Below, piece after piece: positions 42,726-56,170 of a stretch of 64,000 bases of DNA. Made by a program: the position numbers and the translations under genes. The notes beneath the pieces were generated by a model. It was not told the origin of the DNA. It saw only the letters and a program-made list of their open reading frames with translations, and did not search any database. Position 1 is the first letter of the stretch, and every line of letters begins with the position of its first letter. Origin of the DNA: Temnopleurus reevesii (taxonomy: Eukaryota > Echinodermata > Echinoidea > Temnopleuroida > Temnopleuridae); assembly GCA_036244855.1 (NCBI GenBank), contig BQKZ01000303.1, forward strand, positions 43,179 to 107,178. Direction: 5' to 3'.

Positions 42726-45700
42726 TCACAAGATAAAAAGAACATGATTACAAAATTATATACAATAATATAAGGAAAACAAATACAACAAAACTAAATA
42801 CACAAACAAATTAAAGAAATTAAATGAATAAAGCCATACAAGGAAACATACAAGAAAAAGTAAAATTGAGCGTACAAACAAAAACTGACAGTTATGGATA
42901 AGATTGGGATATCAATTTGCACTGTTTTTTTAATGATCCTAAAGAGGTTGAAACTGTGATTGTGAACATGCTGGCTAAAAATCTCCACACGCCACTGTCA
43001 AGTTGTGGCTCCTTTTAAAGATACAATTTTGGTTTTTATGATACTCCTAAGGGATACAGGTGAATAGCTTTTGCTTGAGTATGTACAATACTCTTGTGAG
43101 CTAAGGTGAAAATGGAAGGTTTAAATTCGCTTGGTTTAAAACAAAAACTATCTTCCACAGTCTAATATGCAATCCGAAATAATATTTTGTTATCATTAAT
43201 CAATCAATATTAGATGAGCTGGATTAAAAAAAAATACAAATGCAAAGCTATTTCTGGTTTTTATACTCTTCATGAAATCTGTTTCTAAGTGCCCTACATT
43301 TGAAGTGAGGAGGATTGAATGACATGTGATATCCAGTTGACATTTAATTATTCACCTTGTACTTTTAAATCTAAATGTCAGGGGAATGTAGGGAAACATT
43401 GGCCTATATAAAGGCAGCAGCAATCACTCTCCCACTGTGACGAAAACCAGCATGAGAGACTACACTCTGGCTCCCCGTCCAATCAGTGGCAGCGGTGAGC
43501 TGAAATCCCGGAATCAAAACACACCGCTCTCCTCCGTACAAAGCAGAGTCTATTTACATCATGCCTTTTGAGAATGTGACGACAAAGTACGCACAGGGAA
43601 GTGAGTGGCAGAGAAGGTCAATATGAAAAGAGACATCCCCTGCACACCTCACGCAAACACTTTTCCTCTTCGCTTTCCCTCGCAGTGGTTTGTGAGCTCA
43701 AAAACATCCGTCTGACGTAAAAAAACGCGATATGACGTGATATATTCTGGTTCAAAAGGACATGTGCTTTGTGTGATGAGAAAGAGATATTTATGGCATT
43801 TCTACACCTCTTGATGTATGAAAACAAGTTTATTGATGATGGCTTAGGTATATTTAAAGAGTAGTGCAGTTTTTACCAATCAATAGCTGACATTATTTTC
43901 AGTTTTTACAAAAAGCTATTAAGCTGTGATAAAGGGGTAAAACGGATATGTCAATATAAATAGATGGTACTGGATCAACAGGAACAACTTTCTTTAGCTT
44001 GAATATTGGAAAAGTTTTATTTCTAAAAAATACTTTTCAAAATGCATGCAATCCATCTCATAGCATTATTATTAATGTAAATCCCGGATCTGTCAAATCA
44101 CATTATTTGGCAGTTATAATTTTCCTGCTATATTCTTAATAAGAAATACATTTTGTAAAGACTTATAGGAAAGAAGCATTTCATTTAATTAATATACTGA
44201 TCAATAAATTAATCTGCTCTTTATCATTTGCTTTATAAAAAAGAAAGATATATAATGCTGTCATATAAGTTTTCATACAAATGAACATCCCAGTATAGCT
44301 TTGTATGTGAGCTGCATCAAGGGATTATTGGATCAAGTATCAAGAGACTCAAGATTACTGGCGTTAAAGGCTATAAAGAGAAATCAAATTGTCTTCAACA
44401 CATTTACAGACAAAAGCAGTATATAAAAGATACTTAATTACATGCAAACATATTGTGGAGTAATAATCAATATCTAGGTAAAATCACAAGCTGTATTTGA
44501 GCGATACCACATCATGAATGCAAATATTTGAACTGATTATTTGCCTTTCTAATCTGTAGCCGCAAATCTCATAAAAATGCATTGATCCATTACTAAACAA
44601 CACATCGAGATGGAATTCACAATGGCTTTAATAAATCCACAGGTCTACAGTTCAGATTTGCTTGTGGAAGCAGCTAGGTCTGCAGAATGGTAATAGCTTT
44701 GGTGTTGGGCGAATCCTATCGCTTGAATGGTTGGACTTAGCCATATGGAAAATGTGATTACACATTCAATTCTCTCATTACAGACTGCAGCGGACAGAGG
44801 AATATAGAGAAAAGGAAGAGGAATATTTTGCTTTTCAACACTCAAACTCAATGTAGAGCACATCATAAAAATAACCACTTTTAACTTTCAAAACTGAAAA
44901 ATTTAGTATTTTACTAATGAATATTTACATCATCCCCCCAAATAATTAAATAGAAAAAATGAATCAACTAGAGAGAAATTTAATCTGATTAGAAAAATGA
45001 ATAAGTTTGCCTATTTTAGTGCAGGTATCATCTTCATATACACTGTACCTCTTGTTACATTTTAAGCAGTGGGTTTCTGGCAATGTATTTTGGTCAGGAC
45101 ATTTCTTCACTAATGTCAGGCATCCATCATAAAGAACATTTTTACCTAACTATATTTTATGACAGACCTTTTGTTAATTTGACAAAGGTATTTTAATGTC
45201 TTTCAACATATGCACAGATCAGATCAATTGAAGAAAAATTAGTTTAAAATGGAGTGGTATCTAATAAGTTTGAATTTAGACATTGATGATGGACCAACTA
45301 CACAAATCCTTGTCCATGTACATGTATGTACCTTTGCGGCCATTCTGATTTGAGTGAACATGATTTCATTCATAATGAGGACACGCAGAATGCAATTTTA
45401 CCATTATGGAGAGATGATTAGAAGAACACATTATTTCTAGGGTGCATTAATTCACATAACATTAGAAATCGGAGGTGCATCCAATTTTGAGCTTGTTTGA
45501 GTTTTGCGGGGCTGGGGGAGCATGCATGCTGTCATCTAATCATGCCACAAGTACTCCAGTGACATTTCCTGGGACCTACGGACATGCCGACCTACTTTAT
45601 GGCAAGATGATGAAGCAGACACATGAAGTAATAAATGACAAGGAAAGGGTAAGGGGAGGAAAGAAAAGGTAAGATAGATAAAAAGATGCACTGAGGTATA

Positions 45701-45789
45701 ACTAGATAAATAGAATAGAATGATTGCAAGAGGTTGGGGAGGCTGATAAAAGCAAATAGAAAGGTTAATCAGATAGAAATCCATGAAAT

Positions 45790-45957
45790 AAGAGCGAGGG
45801 GAAGAGAGAGAGAGAGGGGGAGCAAGAGGGAGGGAGAGGAAGGGAGTGGGAGAGAAATATAGGGAGAGAGAGAGGTAGTAAGAGGGGAGAGTGAGAGAAC
45901 TGGAGGGGAGGGAAAGAGAGGGAGATCGAGGGAGGTAGAGTGAAAGAGAGGGAGAAA
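45790..45957 (+). repeat. GA-rich low-complexity tract
   Basis: An almost pure purine strand with GAGAGG units. It has no coding value. Confidence 0.85.
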
Positions 45958-46525
45958 CATTTGAAAGATTGCTTTGAGGTGAAAATTAGAATCTACACTC
46001 CTCTTGAAGTATGCCTTGCCAGGGAAGTTCCACTTGTTGGGTAAGCACTGATTCTATATAGCACAAAGAAACATACAATTATCAATGTCTTTTACCTAAT
46101 TCTTAGTTGATCAACCATGACAACCAATGGTGCTGGCTTTTGTAGGGCAAGCTATTGTTTTAGGATAGCACCTCACCCCCAAATGCTTATGAAAATAAAC
46201 CACTCCAGCACCACTACTTGTATACAAGGAGAAGATATCCAGAGTAGATGTGAACATATTGGTCAAAGATTATTGAAATGTGAAAGCAAATGTCTTTTAT
46301 AATATTTAATCTTAATCACAATGGTATTGTGATATCCATTTCAATTGAGTCACATACATCTAGGGCAGTGAATGATTCACCCCCACTCTTCATGTCTCTA
46401 ATTGGGACTTGGCTATCTTTCAGCCAAAGTGCAGAACAGGGAAAAAGATCTAAACGCAGGTATCTTGGGATGTAAGAGGTCTTTTCACAAATGATCACAA
46501 GAAATGAACATACCGTGTGAATTGG

Positions 46526-46548
46526 CAGTTGATTTTGAACAACACCCC
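46526..46548. repeat. Solo end of the GGGGTGTTG MITE
   Basis: CAGTTGATTTTGAACAACAC followed by CCC matches the right end of the element at 33894-34067. The rest of the element is absent. Confidence 0.6.
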
Positions 46549-47956
46549 ATATGTCGTAGCCTTTAAACTTTAAGTGTAGCTACCCCATTTCTTTTTATTT
46601 CATGAAGGGCTCCTTTTCTTCAGGAAAGGTATACCTAACAGCCATTGAATATGAGGTCATTACTTTATGGTAGTATTTACTAACACGCATTGTGAAGGGG
46701 TCGAGGACCTTGACAGACTTTCTGTGCTCGCTCTGTTCTTGACCTATTCAGAATGTCAATAGCCTGGACAGGGTGTGATCAACATGATATTCAATATTGC
46801 AAGTGTCATCAAGGTCTTAATTGAGGGACCTTTTGAAAGGTAACACGAGAAGAAAGCTACTGAACAGAACGCATAGATTGGATGTAGGGGCTTTAACCCC
46901 TTGCTTGCTATCGGTAAATAATCTCATACAAATGCATATATTTCCATTTGCCTCTGTATTGCTAGTTTTCCTCACTGAAACAGATAAATATAATGCCAAT
47001 TAAACAAGTTATCCTAAAATACATTGTTGGAAGGAAAAACTTTGTACATAAATTGTGCAAGTCTTACACTTGAAGAAATATTTATGTTTTAATTTTAGAG
47101 CAGATCTTACATAGTTCTTTATTGGAATGATAATCATCACACTGTTCAATTAATTAGAGGGTAAATCCCAGCGGATTTTATATCATCCCTTTTCTAGTCA
47201 CTTCCTACAACCAATCATAGTCTACCATTTGAATGTTCATCTGTAAGAATGCCCTTTGAATTGTATACAAAGATCTTTCAAAACATGTAAGTCTAAACCT
47301 GATACTATGTCAATGGGTCTGACTTTGCTAGAATTTATGTACACTAAAATATTTGCATCACAGCATACCATGTGGTATGGGGTGACTTCAGCATTGGATG
47401 AAGTGGTCGTACCATGTACTCGACAACACAGCACATATCTAACACCACACATTACACTGGAACTTTGATTAGACTGGCCTGGGCTTGATCATCATGTTAT
47501 GAAAACACGACTCTCCATGTTGATGCTGCTGATGAACCATAACACTTCATTAAGATTCTGACAGGCACACAGTACAGCCCATGTCATCAAGTCATCACAG
47601 TGCGTGCTTGTATTAGACAATACTTCCCATAATATGTAACCATAGAGGCTGCTCATAAATCAACATTCAATTTTATATAAATACCATTGTTTCTGTTGAA
47701 TAAGACACAACAGCTTCAAATCACAAAGAAATTGTGGAGAGATTGCTATACTGGGCAAGAATATCAGATTTCTTATTTTTTTAATATCCATGGGTCTCCA
47801 AAAACCCTAATCTGGTTCCTACTTATATCCTATTGATAATAACTTCAGAAACAAGGTTTCCATGTTTTGCAGTGAACTTATCAGCACTGGCTTAGGCAAA
47901 AGATGTAAGTGAACATACAAACTTCACACTCAGTATATATATATTTTTTTTTTTTT

Positions 47957-48038
47957 GGGGGGGGGGGGGGGGGGGGNNNNNNNNNNNNNNNNNNNNNNNN
48001 NNNNNNNNNNNNNNNNNNNGGGGGGGGGGGGGGGGGGG
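47957..48038 (+). repeat. Poly-G run with a 43-N gap
   Basis: Twenty Gs, 43 N (47977-48019), then nineteen Gs. The gap is almost certainly a longer homopolymer or a sequencing artefact at a poly-G run. Confidence 0.9.
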
Positions 48039-49225
48039 AGGGGCAGTTACCATGATTGATAAGCGCCAAGATTTTGCAAAAAAAAACAGGATCTCTCTCT
48101 TCAGGTTGTACATCCATTATAGCAAAACAAGACCTATATGTAGGTCCATCTTAAACTTCCCTACATCGACTGGCACCGTTGGAGAATACAGGTACACCAA
48201 TACCACCTCCAGAGAACACAGTCTACCATAGCTGGCCATTTAATTCACTTAGCATTTGGGAATCCATTAGTACTCATGCCTTGATTCCATTTGACCTTTA
48301 GCTGCAGACCGTTTTCTGTGTGTTCTATTGCCAACAGATCCAGCACAGTCTGATCGCCCATTAATTGCCAGCGATTGCGTCAACGCTTGCTCGTAATTTA
48401 GAAGGAGCGTATAGCCACCTCATCGAAGAGTATAGCTGGGATATGACGTACACCTTATAAATAGATGTTTCATTGTGGAATCTCTCTTTCTGTCTCTCAC
48501 TCTCTCCCTCTCTCTCTTCCTAATGCTCTAGATAGTAAGGTACAGGGAATGATAGAATGCTTGGAATAGCAAAATACAGATGCTTAATTTGAGGAAGGAA
48601 ATATCAAGAAAGGTTACCTCAATTCAACACTGAGCTGGTTGTAATCCTCAATGATATTTAGTTTTTTATACGCAATAAGAAAGAGCTGGGCTGCCATTTA
48701 AAGGACGATTCAAGGATTGACTGAGATAAAGGGTAATGAAAAAATAGTTTTAGGGATGATTGGAAGATGAAACTCATGAACCATGAAACCGTTTATGTGG
48801 TAACAACTTATGATTGATCACATCCATACAAAATGAATCTACATTTTTTTATACAACATGATTTTTTTTTTTTTGCTTTGGCATTGGTGGTCATAGCAAT
48901 ATTCCGTGTCTAAATACATGTACATGTCGGCGCTAATATAAAAATAAATACATGTTATTAATTGAAAGTAAAAAATGCTAACTAAAATGAGTTACATTTT
49001 AAGACTTGATTTAAGATGTGCATAAGGATTACAATTACTAAAGATGTACAGCTTATACCAGGCCTGCTCATACATGCAAAGCTCACTTTTCTCAGACATA
49101 AGGTAGAACATAAGGAACGAGTAGATAAAATATTCTAGACAGGTTCCTCATTATACTTTGGCGAGTCACTTATCATCAATCTCACAAAACTGAACCCTCT
49201 ATCATATTTGTGGACATAGCAATCG

Positions 49226-49238
49226 GTTGCCAGGCAAC
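49226..49238. promoter_or_regulatory. Perfect RFX X-box palindrome
   Basis: GTTGCCAGGCAAC fits the RFX consensus GTNRCC-(0-3)-RGYAAC with both half-sites intact. RFX factors control ciliary genes through such sites. It sits in a slightly GC-richer island without a recognised gene, so the target, if any, is unknown. Confidence 0.4.
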
Positions 49239-49999
49239 AGGGAAATTCTCATTAATGTACGAATTGCAGGTGAATTGGAGCAGCCTGTGCATTGTGTACA
49301 TTATGCATCTGTGATCATGGAATCGTGTCTTTCGCATAGCTCGTCAGGGCATGGCACGCATTTCTAGGAAACTAAGCTCTGCGGGTGAAGAAAATTGATC
49401 AATAGACAGAAAGGGATGTGATCTGTCGGCAACAAAGAAGAAATTTGCCATTGATATCACAACATGTAATATGGACTGTTTTAACAGGAATGTCACATAT
49501 TGCTATACTTGTACATTAAAAAACATACAATCTCATTATAAATGCCCCTCAATAAAATAGAATATATTATTAGTTAAAATAATTCAACAACATTTAACAA
49601 AATTAATTGAACAAAAATGAAACATTCATTTTGCCACTCGCAAGGATTCGACATGCAACTTCTATTTGCTTTTGAAACTCTAATCCGTGTTTCAGTAAAC
49701 ATTTGATGAGGCAAAATTTTAATACATGGGGCCTCCTACCCCCTTCATCCCCCCTACTCATCCCTTCCATCTTCCTAAATATCTAACAGTAACTGCAGAT
49801 CATATCTTGTACAAGAATGATCACAAAACGAGATCCTAAAAATTGTCTTTCAGCTGCACCAAATTAGTAATTTTATTGGCGCACATCAAACCTTACTTAA
49901 TTCATTTCCAAAAACATATTGACACTCCCTACCAGGCACTGTAATCACATAAATGGAAGTTGCTACAAGCATAATCTCTCACTATCTCTCTATGCCCCC

Positions 50000-50075
50000 C
50001 CCCCCCTCTCTCTCTCTCTCTCTCTTTCTCTCTCTTACCTTCCGTCTCTCTTCACCCATATCTCTCTCTCTCTTT
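50000..50075 (+). repeat. CT-rich microsatellite
   Basis: A C run followed by TCTC units and further CT clusters. Confidence 0.85.
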
Positions 50076-51899
50076 TTGCTTCTTAAAATCCTGCTTCTTT
50101 AAATCTCGCTCGATCATGCTCTCCCCAAAGTACACACTTTGTACATAAATAATCAAGAGGAACATCACACTGCCTGGATAGACTGCGGCTACAATAGGAG
50201 AGAGCCACCTACGCAGGTTGATTGGGGAGTTGCTGATATTTCCTGCATTTCTTCAGGGGCTCCCTTTCGCATTTCACATGTGTAAATTTTGGGCCTAAAC
50301 TGTACTTTCCTTGTGATCTACTTGTGTTAATTTGACCTTTGAGGAGGCAAATGAACAAAGAACAGAGTGGATGATTTCTCGTTATTTTCAGGAAAAAAGC
50401 TTGAGTAGAATTCTGATGCAAATACATGCGAGCACATGACTTGATATAATTTAGAATGTATATATGTTGATATCATCAGTAATGTGTCTGTCTATTTATC
50501 AACACAAAATCTTAACAATAAACTGCGCACAAAATATATTGCTTGTATCAAAAGTGCAAAAATTAGACGAATACAAACAAAAAAAGTTTGATCAAAATCA
50601 AATGGTGAACGTACATGTTATGAATATCTAAAAGATATAAAAAAAATGATTTAAAAGGTTTTAAGAGCAAAATGGAAACCTCAAGTCAAGTGACATTATG
50701 TATGTTCGTAATTTCTTTTATATTGTTATATTTAGTTGATTCTTAAACTTTAAATGTGTTCTTTTCTTTTCATTCTTCCACTCAAATTAGTAATTGTTGA
50801 TGAATCCATATAGCCAAGCGCATAAACAATCATGATCAAAGACTCAATGAATCCAACTTGGGATGGTGAATTTGCAGCAATATTGCAATCATTATTTATA
50901 AGACTCATGACAATAGTCATGAATACAGTCATTACCACCCATGCATTGTACATGACTTTGTACTTTGAGAGAGATAGAGAGGTGTACTTCACGATCTATT
51001 ACAGTTAATATTTCATTGAATTTGAAGGGTGTATACATTTTCTTGGAAGATTTGATGAAAGAAGAACCAAAGAAATCTACATTGCACCTAAAAATTTCAG
51101 TTCACATGGACATTCATTGAAAATTCTACTAAGCACTGAATACTCTGTAATTGAGTTGCTTCAAACTAATAATCTCATTGAATCAAGTGAAAATTGTTCA
51201 ATATGCAAGAACTTCAGGTATGGCTCTAGGAATACCTTTATAAAGAAAAACAAATACCATTGATATAATACACAGACACCTATACATTACTTCAAATTCC
51301 ATTAAGTTGGAAGCCTAAATAAGACTGTTAAATTCACATGCACAAATCTTATACATAGATGCTATTCCAGAAATGAAATTGAAATGTCAATCACCCAACA
51401 GCTAAGCAAAATATATTCTCAGGGGAGAAAACAAACAGGTATTGTTACCATGCTTTCTCTCAGATAATATTTGGTTCAGCTGTTTGATCAATAACATTTT
51501 AATTACTGTCTTTGCATTTTCCAGTATGTTTGGCTTTTTTGCTAAGACACATCGGTTCTATCATTCAACTTTCATAAACAACATTATGATACAATGTGCT
51601 CATCAGGAACATGAAATCGATCATACAGGACAAACACGACTACTCTTTTGATTTGTACATGTATTTATGCAGATGTTAAACCATAGGGTGTCACAAACTG
51701 TGCAAAACCATAAGGGAAATACTGAGCTGTGTATTAACACGAGTGGGTTCAGTGACTGGAATGTGGACCTGTCTTGCATGTACAGAAGCTTGGCATCTCG
51801 TTTACATAGCATGATTAATGCAAGGTGACAGGATGCAACACATCTCATGGACTAAGGAACAAGGAATGAGTGGATGAGAGCTTTAGAACATCAAGGAAG

Positions 51900-52035
51900 A
51901 TGAGAGACAGAGAAGGGGGAGAGAGAGAGGGAGAGAGAGATACGGAGGTGGGGAGAGACAGGTGAGGGCAGAGGGAGGGGAGGGAGAAGGGATAGAAAGA
52001 AAGAGAGACAGAAATAGGAAGAAAAGAAAAGTTGA
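51900..52035 (+). repeat. GA-rich low-complexity tract
   Basis: Purine-biased GAGA/GGGA sequence with no coding signal. Confidence 0.8.
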
Positions 52036-52637
52036 AAGAGCAGTAAAAAAAACAACAACAAAAAATTCATTTGGAAAGGATTTATGTAATGATGGCAGTA
52101 ATTTGATATCTACTACAGATAACATATTGCCAAGGAAGATTTGATCTAATTCTGAAAACAAAAGGGCATGAAAACAGTAAGATGCTTTGAATCACATCAA
52201 AAATCATAATTCAAATGAACATTTTGCTATTAAATGAGCTGTAAGGTAAGTGGAATCACAAGCATAAGATGTGAAAATCTGAGAAAGATACATTGCTTGT
52301 TAGATCACCGAGCTCTATTTCTACTTAGCACACATATTTTTCACATCCTGGAAAAATACTTGTCTCATTTTTCACGGACACTATGTATCAAATAAAGGAA
52401 AATATCACACCAAATTTATATTCATGTATGTATAAAGTTGAAATAATCAAATCATAAGCGATTCTTCTGAAATCAAAATCGTTTCTAAAAGTATAATTAT
52501 CTAAAAAAGTGAATCCCAAAGATTGAAAAACTAACACATTTGAAAAGTAAGGGGAAAATAATCAACGTCTTTATAAGTTATACGATTGAGACCAATTTTG
52601 TCAAGATACTAATTATGTATGGGAAATACAATTTTGC

Positions 52638-52790
52638 AATTTATCAAGCGTAATATTTGCAGTTATAAAAGCGCTTAGTCCCCCACATCCTTTGAAAAAT
52701 AAATGTAGAAGCGAAGATTNAATTTATCAAGCGTAATATTTGGCAGTTATAAAAGCGCTTAGTCCCCCACATCCTTTTGAAAAAGAAATG
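52638..52790. other. Unmerged contig overlap around a single N
   Basis: Sequence starting AATTTATCAAGCGTAATATT occurs at 52638-52705 and again at 52721-52790 with only small indels. The two copies sit either side of one N at 52720. This is the signature of two contig ends joined without collapsing their overlap, so the duplication is probably not real. Confidence 0.85.
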
Positions 52791-54760
52791 GTTGAGGTGC
52801 TGAGGTAGTTTCACATCTTGGGAAGATATCACTATATTCTAAACTTGAAAGAAAAGAATCTAATATCTACCTGATAAGGGTGCTTGCTTACAAAATGTGT
52901 CTTGTACATGTAGATATAGTGCCTTTGACAGGGGATGTACAGAGCCTTATCAAATTTATAGCGTTGACCCTACATGGACACAATTCCCAGGCCCATGTAC
53001 GTCACTATGAAAGAGTAACCGCGGATGCACCCTTGAAAACAGAGGTATCCAATACCAGTATCACATAATGGAAACTGTTGGTAGTATCATTTTACAATTA
53101 TTGTCTTTAAAATGAATAATTGATTGAAAAGGATGCTCAGTAAGAATTGCATTCATATGCCAGCAGATAATATATTTCTACTGTCATGATGGTTATGAAA
53201 TCATCCAACTAAGACTTTTAAAAGCTTTTAAAGCCTCTTTATTGGAAGTTTCCATGCTAAAATGTCAAAAATTTCATTCCAGTCTCATAGCTCCCTTCAA
53301 CAGTCTGTGCTACTTTCAAAGTGTAAGCAGCACACCGTTCATATCATCTCCTACACCAAATGAAAAATTAAACTTTCATGAAAATGTAATGCTTGAATGG
53401 TTATGAAGTGAAACCCCCATTCCAAGACACTGCCATCATCTTAACTGTCCATAATAAATGTGTTCTTCAAATATTTTACACTGCTTGTGTGGATCATTTG
53501 TTTTCTCTGCACTACCATTTCTACTACACTTGAGAAACTCCTTTTATTTTAAAAGGGATTTGGGACTATATCCATCAACAGTATCTTATCAAAAGTGAAG
53601 AGGAAGTTATTTTCTTCTCCTTTAGCCATAAAATGAACAAATTTGAACCATTATTTCCTCTGACAGCTTTACTGTAAATATTTCATCCGCGCTTCTTTTG
53701 ATCACATGATAAAGAAAATGCTAAAGCTGTTAACATTTTCGCTAAGTGGAGGTTTTAAGGAAAATTTACACACTTTGCTGTGATTTTCCCTGAAGTGTCA
53801 ATTTGTGGAGACAGTATTAAAATATCCATGGATACCTTTTTAATAGTGATAAAAGAAGCTGAAAAGCTTTCAAATACCTGCCTGGCTCAAGGGGATGGAA
53901 TATAATGTACAACATTTGAACTTTCATAGATGCTCAGTCTCTAATCAGTTTACCATGCATTGCGCAATGTTACCTTATACAAAAAGTAAAGCTGAAATTT
54001 CATATATTAAATTGTGCTATAAGTTAATAAATTTCACAAGTTGTATATATTTACAACATACTGATATATATGCTGATCTGAATATAAAAAACAGACAATC
54101 AAAAGCTAAGCCGATCTTTTATATGTATACAGCTAAAACCTTCTCTTGACACAATTTATTAACAAGCCATGAAATACCCATGTCCCTGGTCATGGTACAT
54201 CTTCTGGCTGGCTAGAATAGAATAAAATGTCAATTCTTCTCTGATTCTCAGGTTGTTAGGATAAGCTATACTAATCCAAGCGCAAGTTGCGTGGGCGACA
54301 TTCTTAGCAAATGCATTTTGTGTTCTGTTTGTTTGACATTTAAGAGAAAATAGGAGGGAAATTTTTCAGTCCTACAATTTCACTTGAATGGTTACATTAC
54401 CTTCATCAAAAGACTAGTGATTCTTCAATAGAATGCTTAAATAAAGCATCAAAATATGAATGGCAACCTCCCTTTGGAAAATTACAATCTGACCTAGTTT
54501 TACCCACTGCATTTGGAATCAATGTATATAAATTGCAGAATGTCAGGAAAAAATAAAAATGAAATTGATCAGAGTCCAAATTGAACCCCCTGCCCCATGG
54601 ATATCCCGAGAATGTCTTTGACTCTTAACTTATTTTGGTTTCTGTGATTTTCAAGAAATATTCATGTGTGCAAAAACAAATCCTAGACATGTAGACAAAA
54701 TATCAGCTGACAAATCCTTTTATCTCTATCTCTGGGAAGAGAACTGTAGAAATGCAACTA

Positions 54761-54761
<1 letters not shown>

Positions 54762-54793
<32 letters not shown>
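54762..54793 (+). repeat. (ATT)n microsatellite
   Basis: About ten ATT units. Confidence 0.85.
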
Positions 54794-54795
<2 letters not shown>

Positions 54796-56036
54796 ATCAT
54801 TATTATTCTTACAAAAATGTGAATATAAAGCAACAATTAGTCCTTTTACGACCCAATGCCTATGATGACATACTATTCAAAATGCCTGACAAACCAACTA
54901 AACCTTTGGATAGTGATACCAATTATATTTGATTTGTTAGTTATTTTATCTGATCACTGCTTCTCTAAGAAATTGCTGAGAACTCTTTGATTTTTCAGAC
55001 TATGCACACTGAGCCAAACCTTTCTGTCTGCTTAAAGTTTAATATCTATATAAAAAATTTAAATGCTCAAATGAAATTTGGCACTATGGGCCCAAATCAT
55101 ACTGTGTACTGCAAAGCAATGTATAAGCTCAAACATTATGTCAAGTAAAATATGCTACAAGCTGATGTATGCAGAGCAATGGGCAATTGTTTGCATTCAG
55201 AGGGAGAAGATGGAAGTGAGAGAATACTGGCAGTGGGCATTGCTCGTGAGAGAAATAAGTAGTGGTATGAAGAAGCGAAGAGGAAGAAGGAGAGGGGTAA
55301 GGAGGGATATTGAATACATAACTAGTATGATTAGAACCATGTGAACCAGGAGTTGACAAATGTTATCTATAGAAGATTGAAACGTCTTTAAAATAAGATC
55401 TTCAAATGAAATGAGTTGAGACTTATTCCATTGAATCTTGATAATAAAACCATTTCATTATTGCTAGAACAAAACTTTCTGCAAATCCCGATTGCAACAT
55501 TAAATTCCCTACTCAGCTTCATATAACATGAAATAAATCTCAAAATAATGATTATATTAAAAAATGCATGCAAGAAGGACATAAATTTCATGAGATCCTC
55601 CTCGCGCAACATACAGTTTTCAGAAATGTTTAGTCCATGAAAAAATAAGCGACAGACAGTACCAGGTACGAAGAACAGAGTGACTTGAATTATCGATTGG
55701 AGGTTGGCATGTGTGAATGCATTCAGGTATCTATCAGATTTCATCAGGCGGAAATCATCCATGCCTGGGCATCGCACACGATATAGATCTTTGCATGTGT
55801 CAGCATAATGGCGTAGTGAGAACCAGAAGGGCATTAAGTGGCAATAACAAACTACACAGAAACCTGTATATTTGCAAGTTGTAGCATAATGCTAGTGGTG
55901 ACAATGTTGATGATTATGATTACCAAAATGCTCCTGAAAGTTTAGTGGTGGTGATGAAATAAACAATTACAAAATGATGACACTAATGCTGAGGATTATA
56001 AAGTTGATGCTGTTAAAAAAATAATGATGAATATAA

Positions 56037-56170
56037 TTGTGGTGTTGGTGGCCGTGGTGGTGGTGGTGGGTTTGGTGTTGGGGTTTGGTGTTGGGGGGTG
56101 GTGGCGGTGGTGCTGGTAGTGGTGGTAGTGTTGATGGTAGTGGTGATGGGAGTGGTGGTGTTGTGTGGTG
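56037..56170 (+). repeat. GGT-rich minisatellite
   Basis: Imperfect GGT/GGTGTT units, similar in composition to the array at 35120-35640. Apparent His/Thr-rich ORFs on the other strand are by-products. Confidence 0.8.

Noticed and set aside
43430..43690. Promoter of another gene, from a CCAAT-like word and higher GC
   Set aside because: No coding exon follows on either strand within reach; the CCAATCA word alone is too weak to annotate.
55388..55834. 148-codon minus-strand ORF
   Set aside because: No recognisable motif, and the composition matches background. A transmembrane-like stretch is expected by chance in AT-rich sequence.
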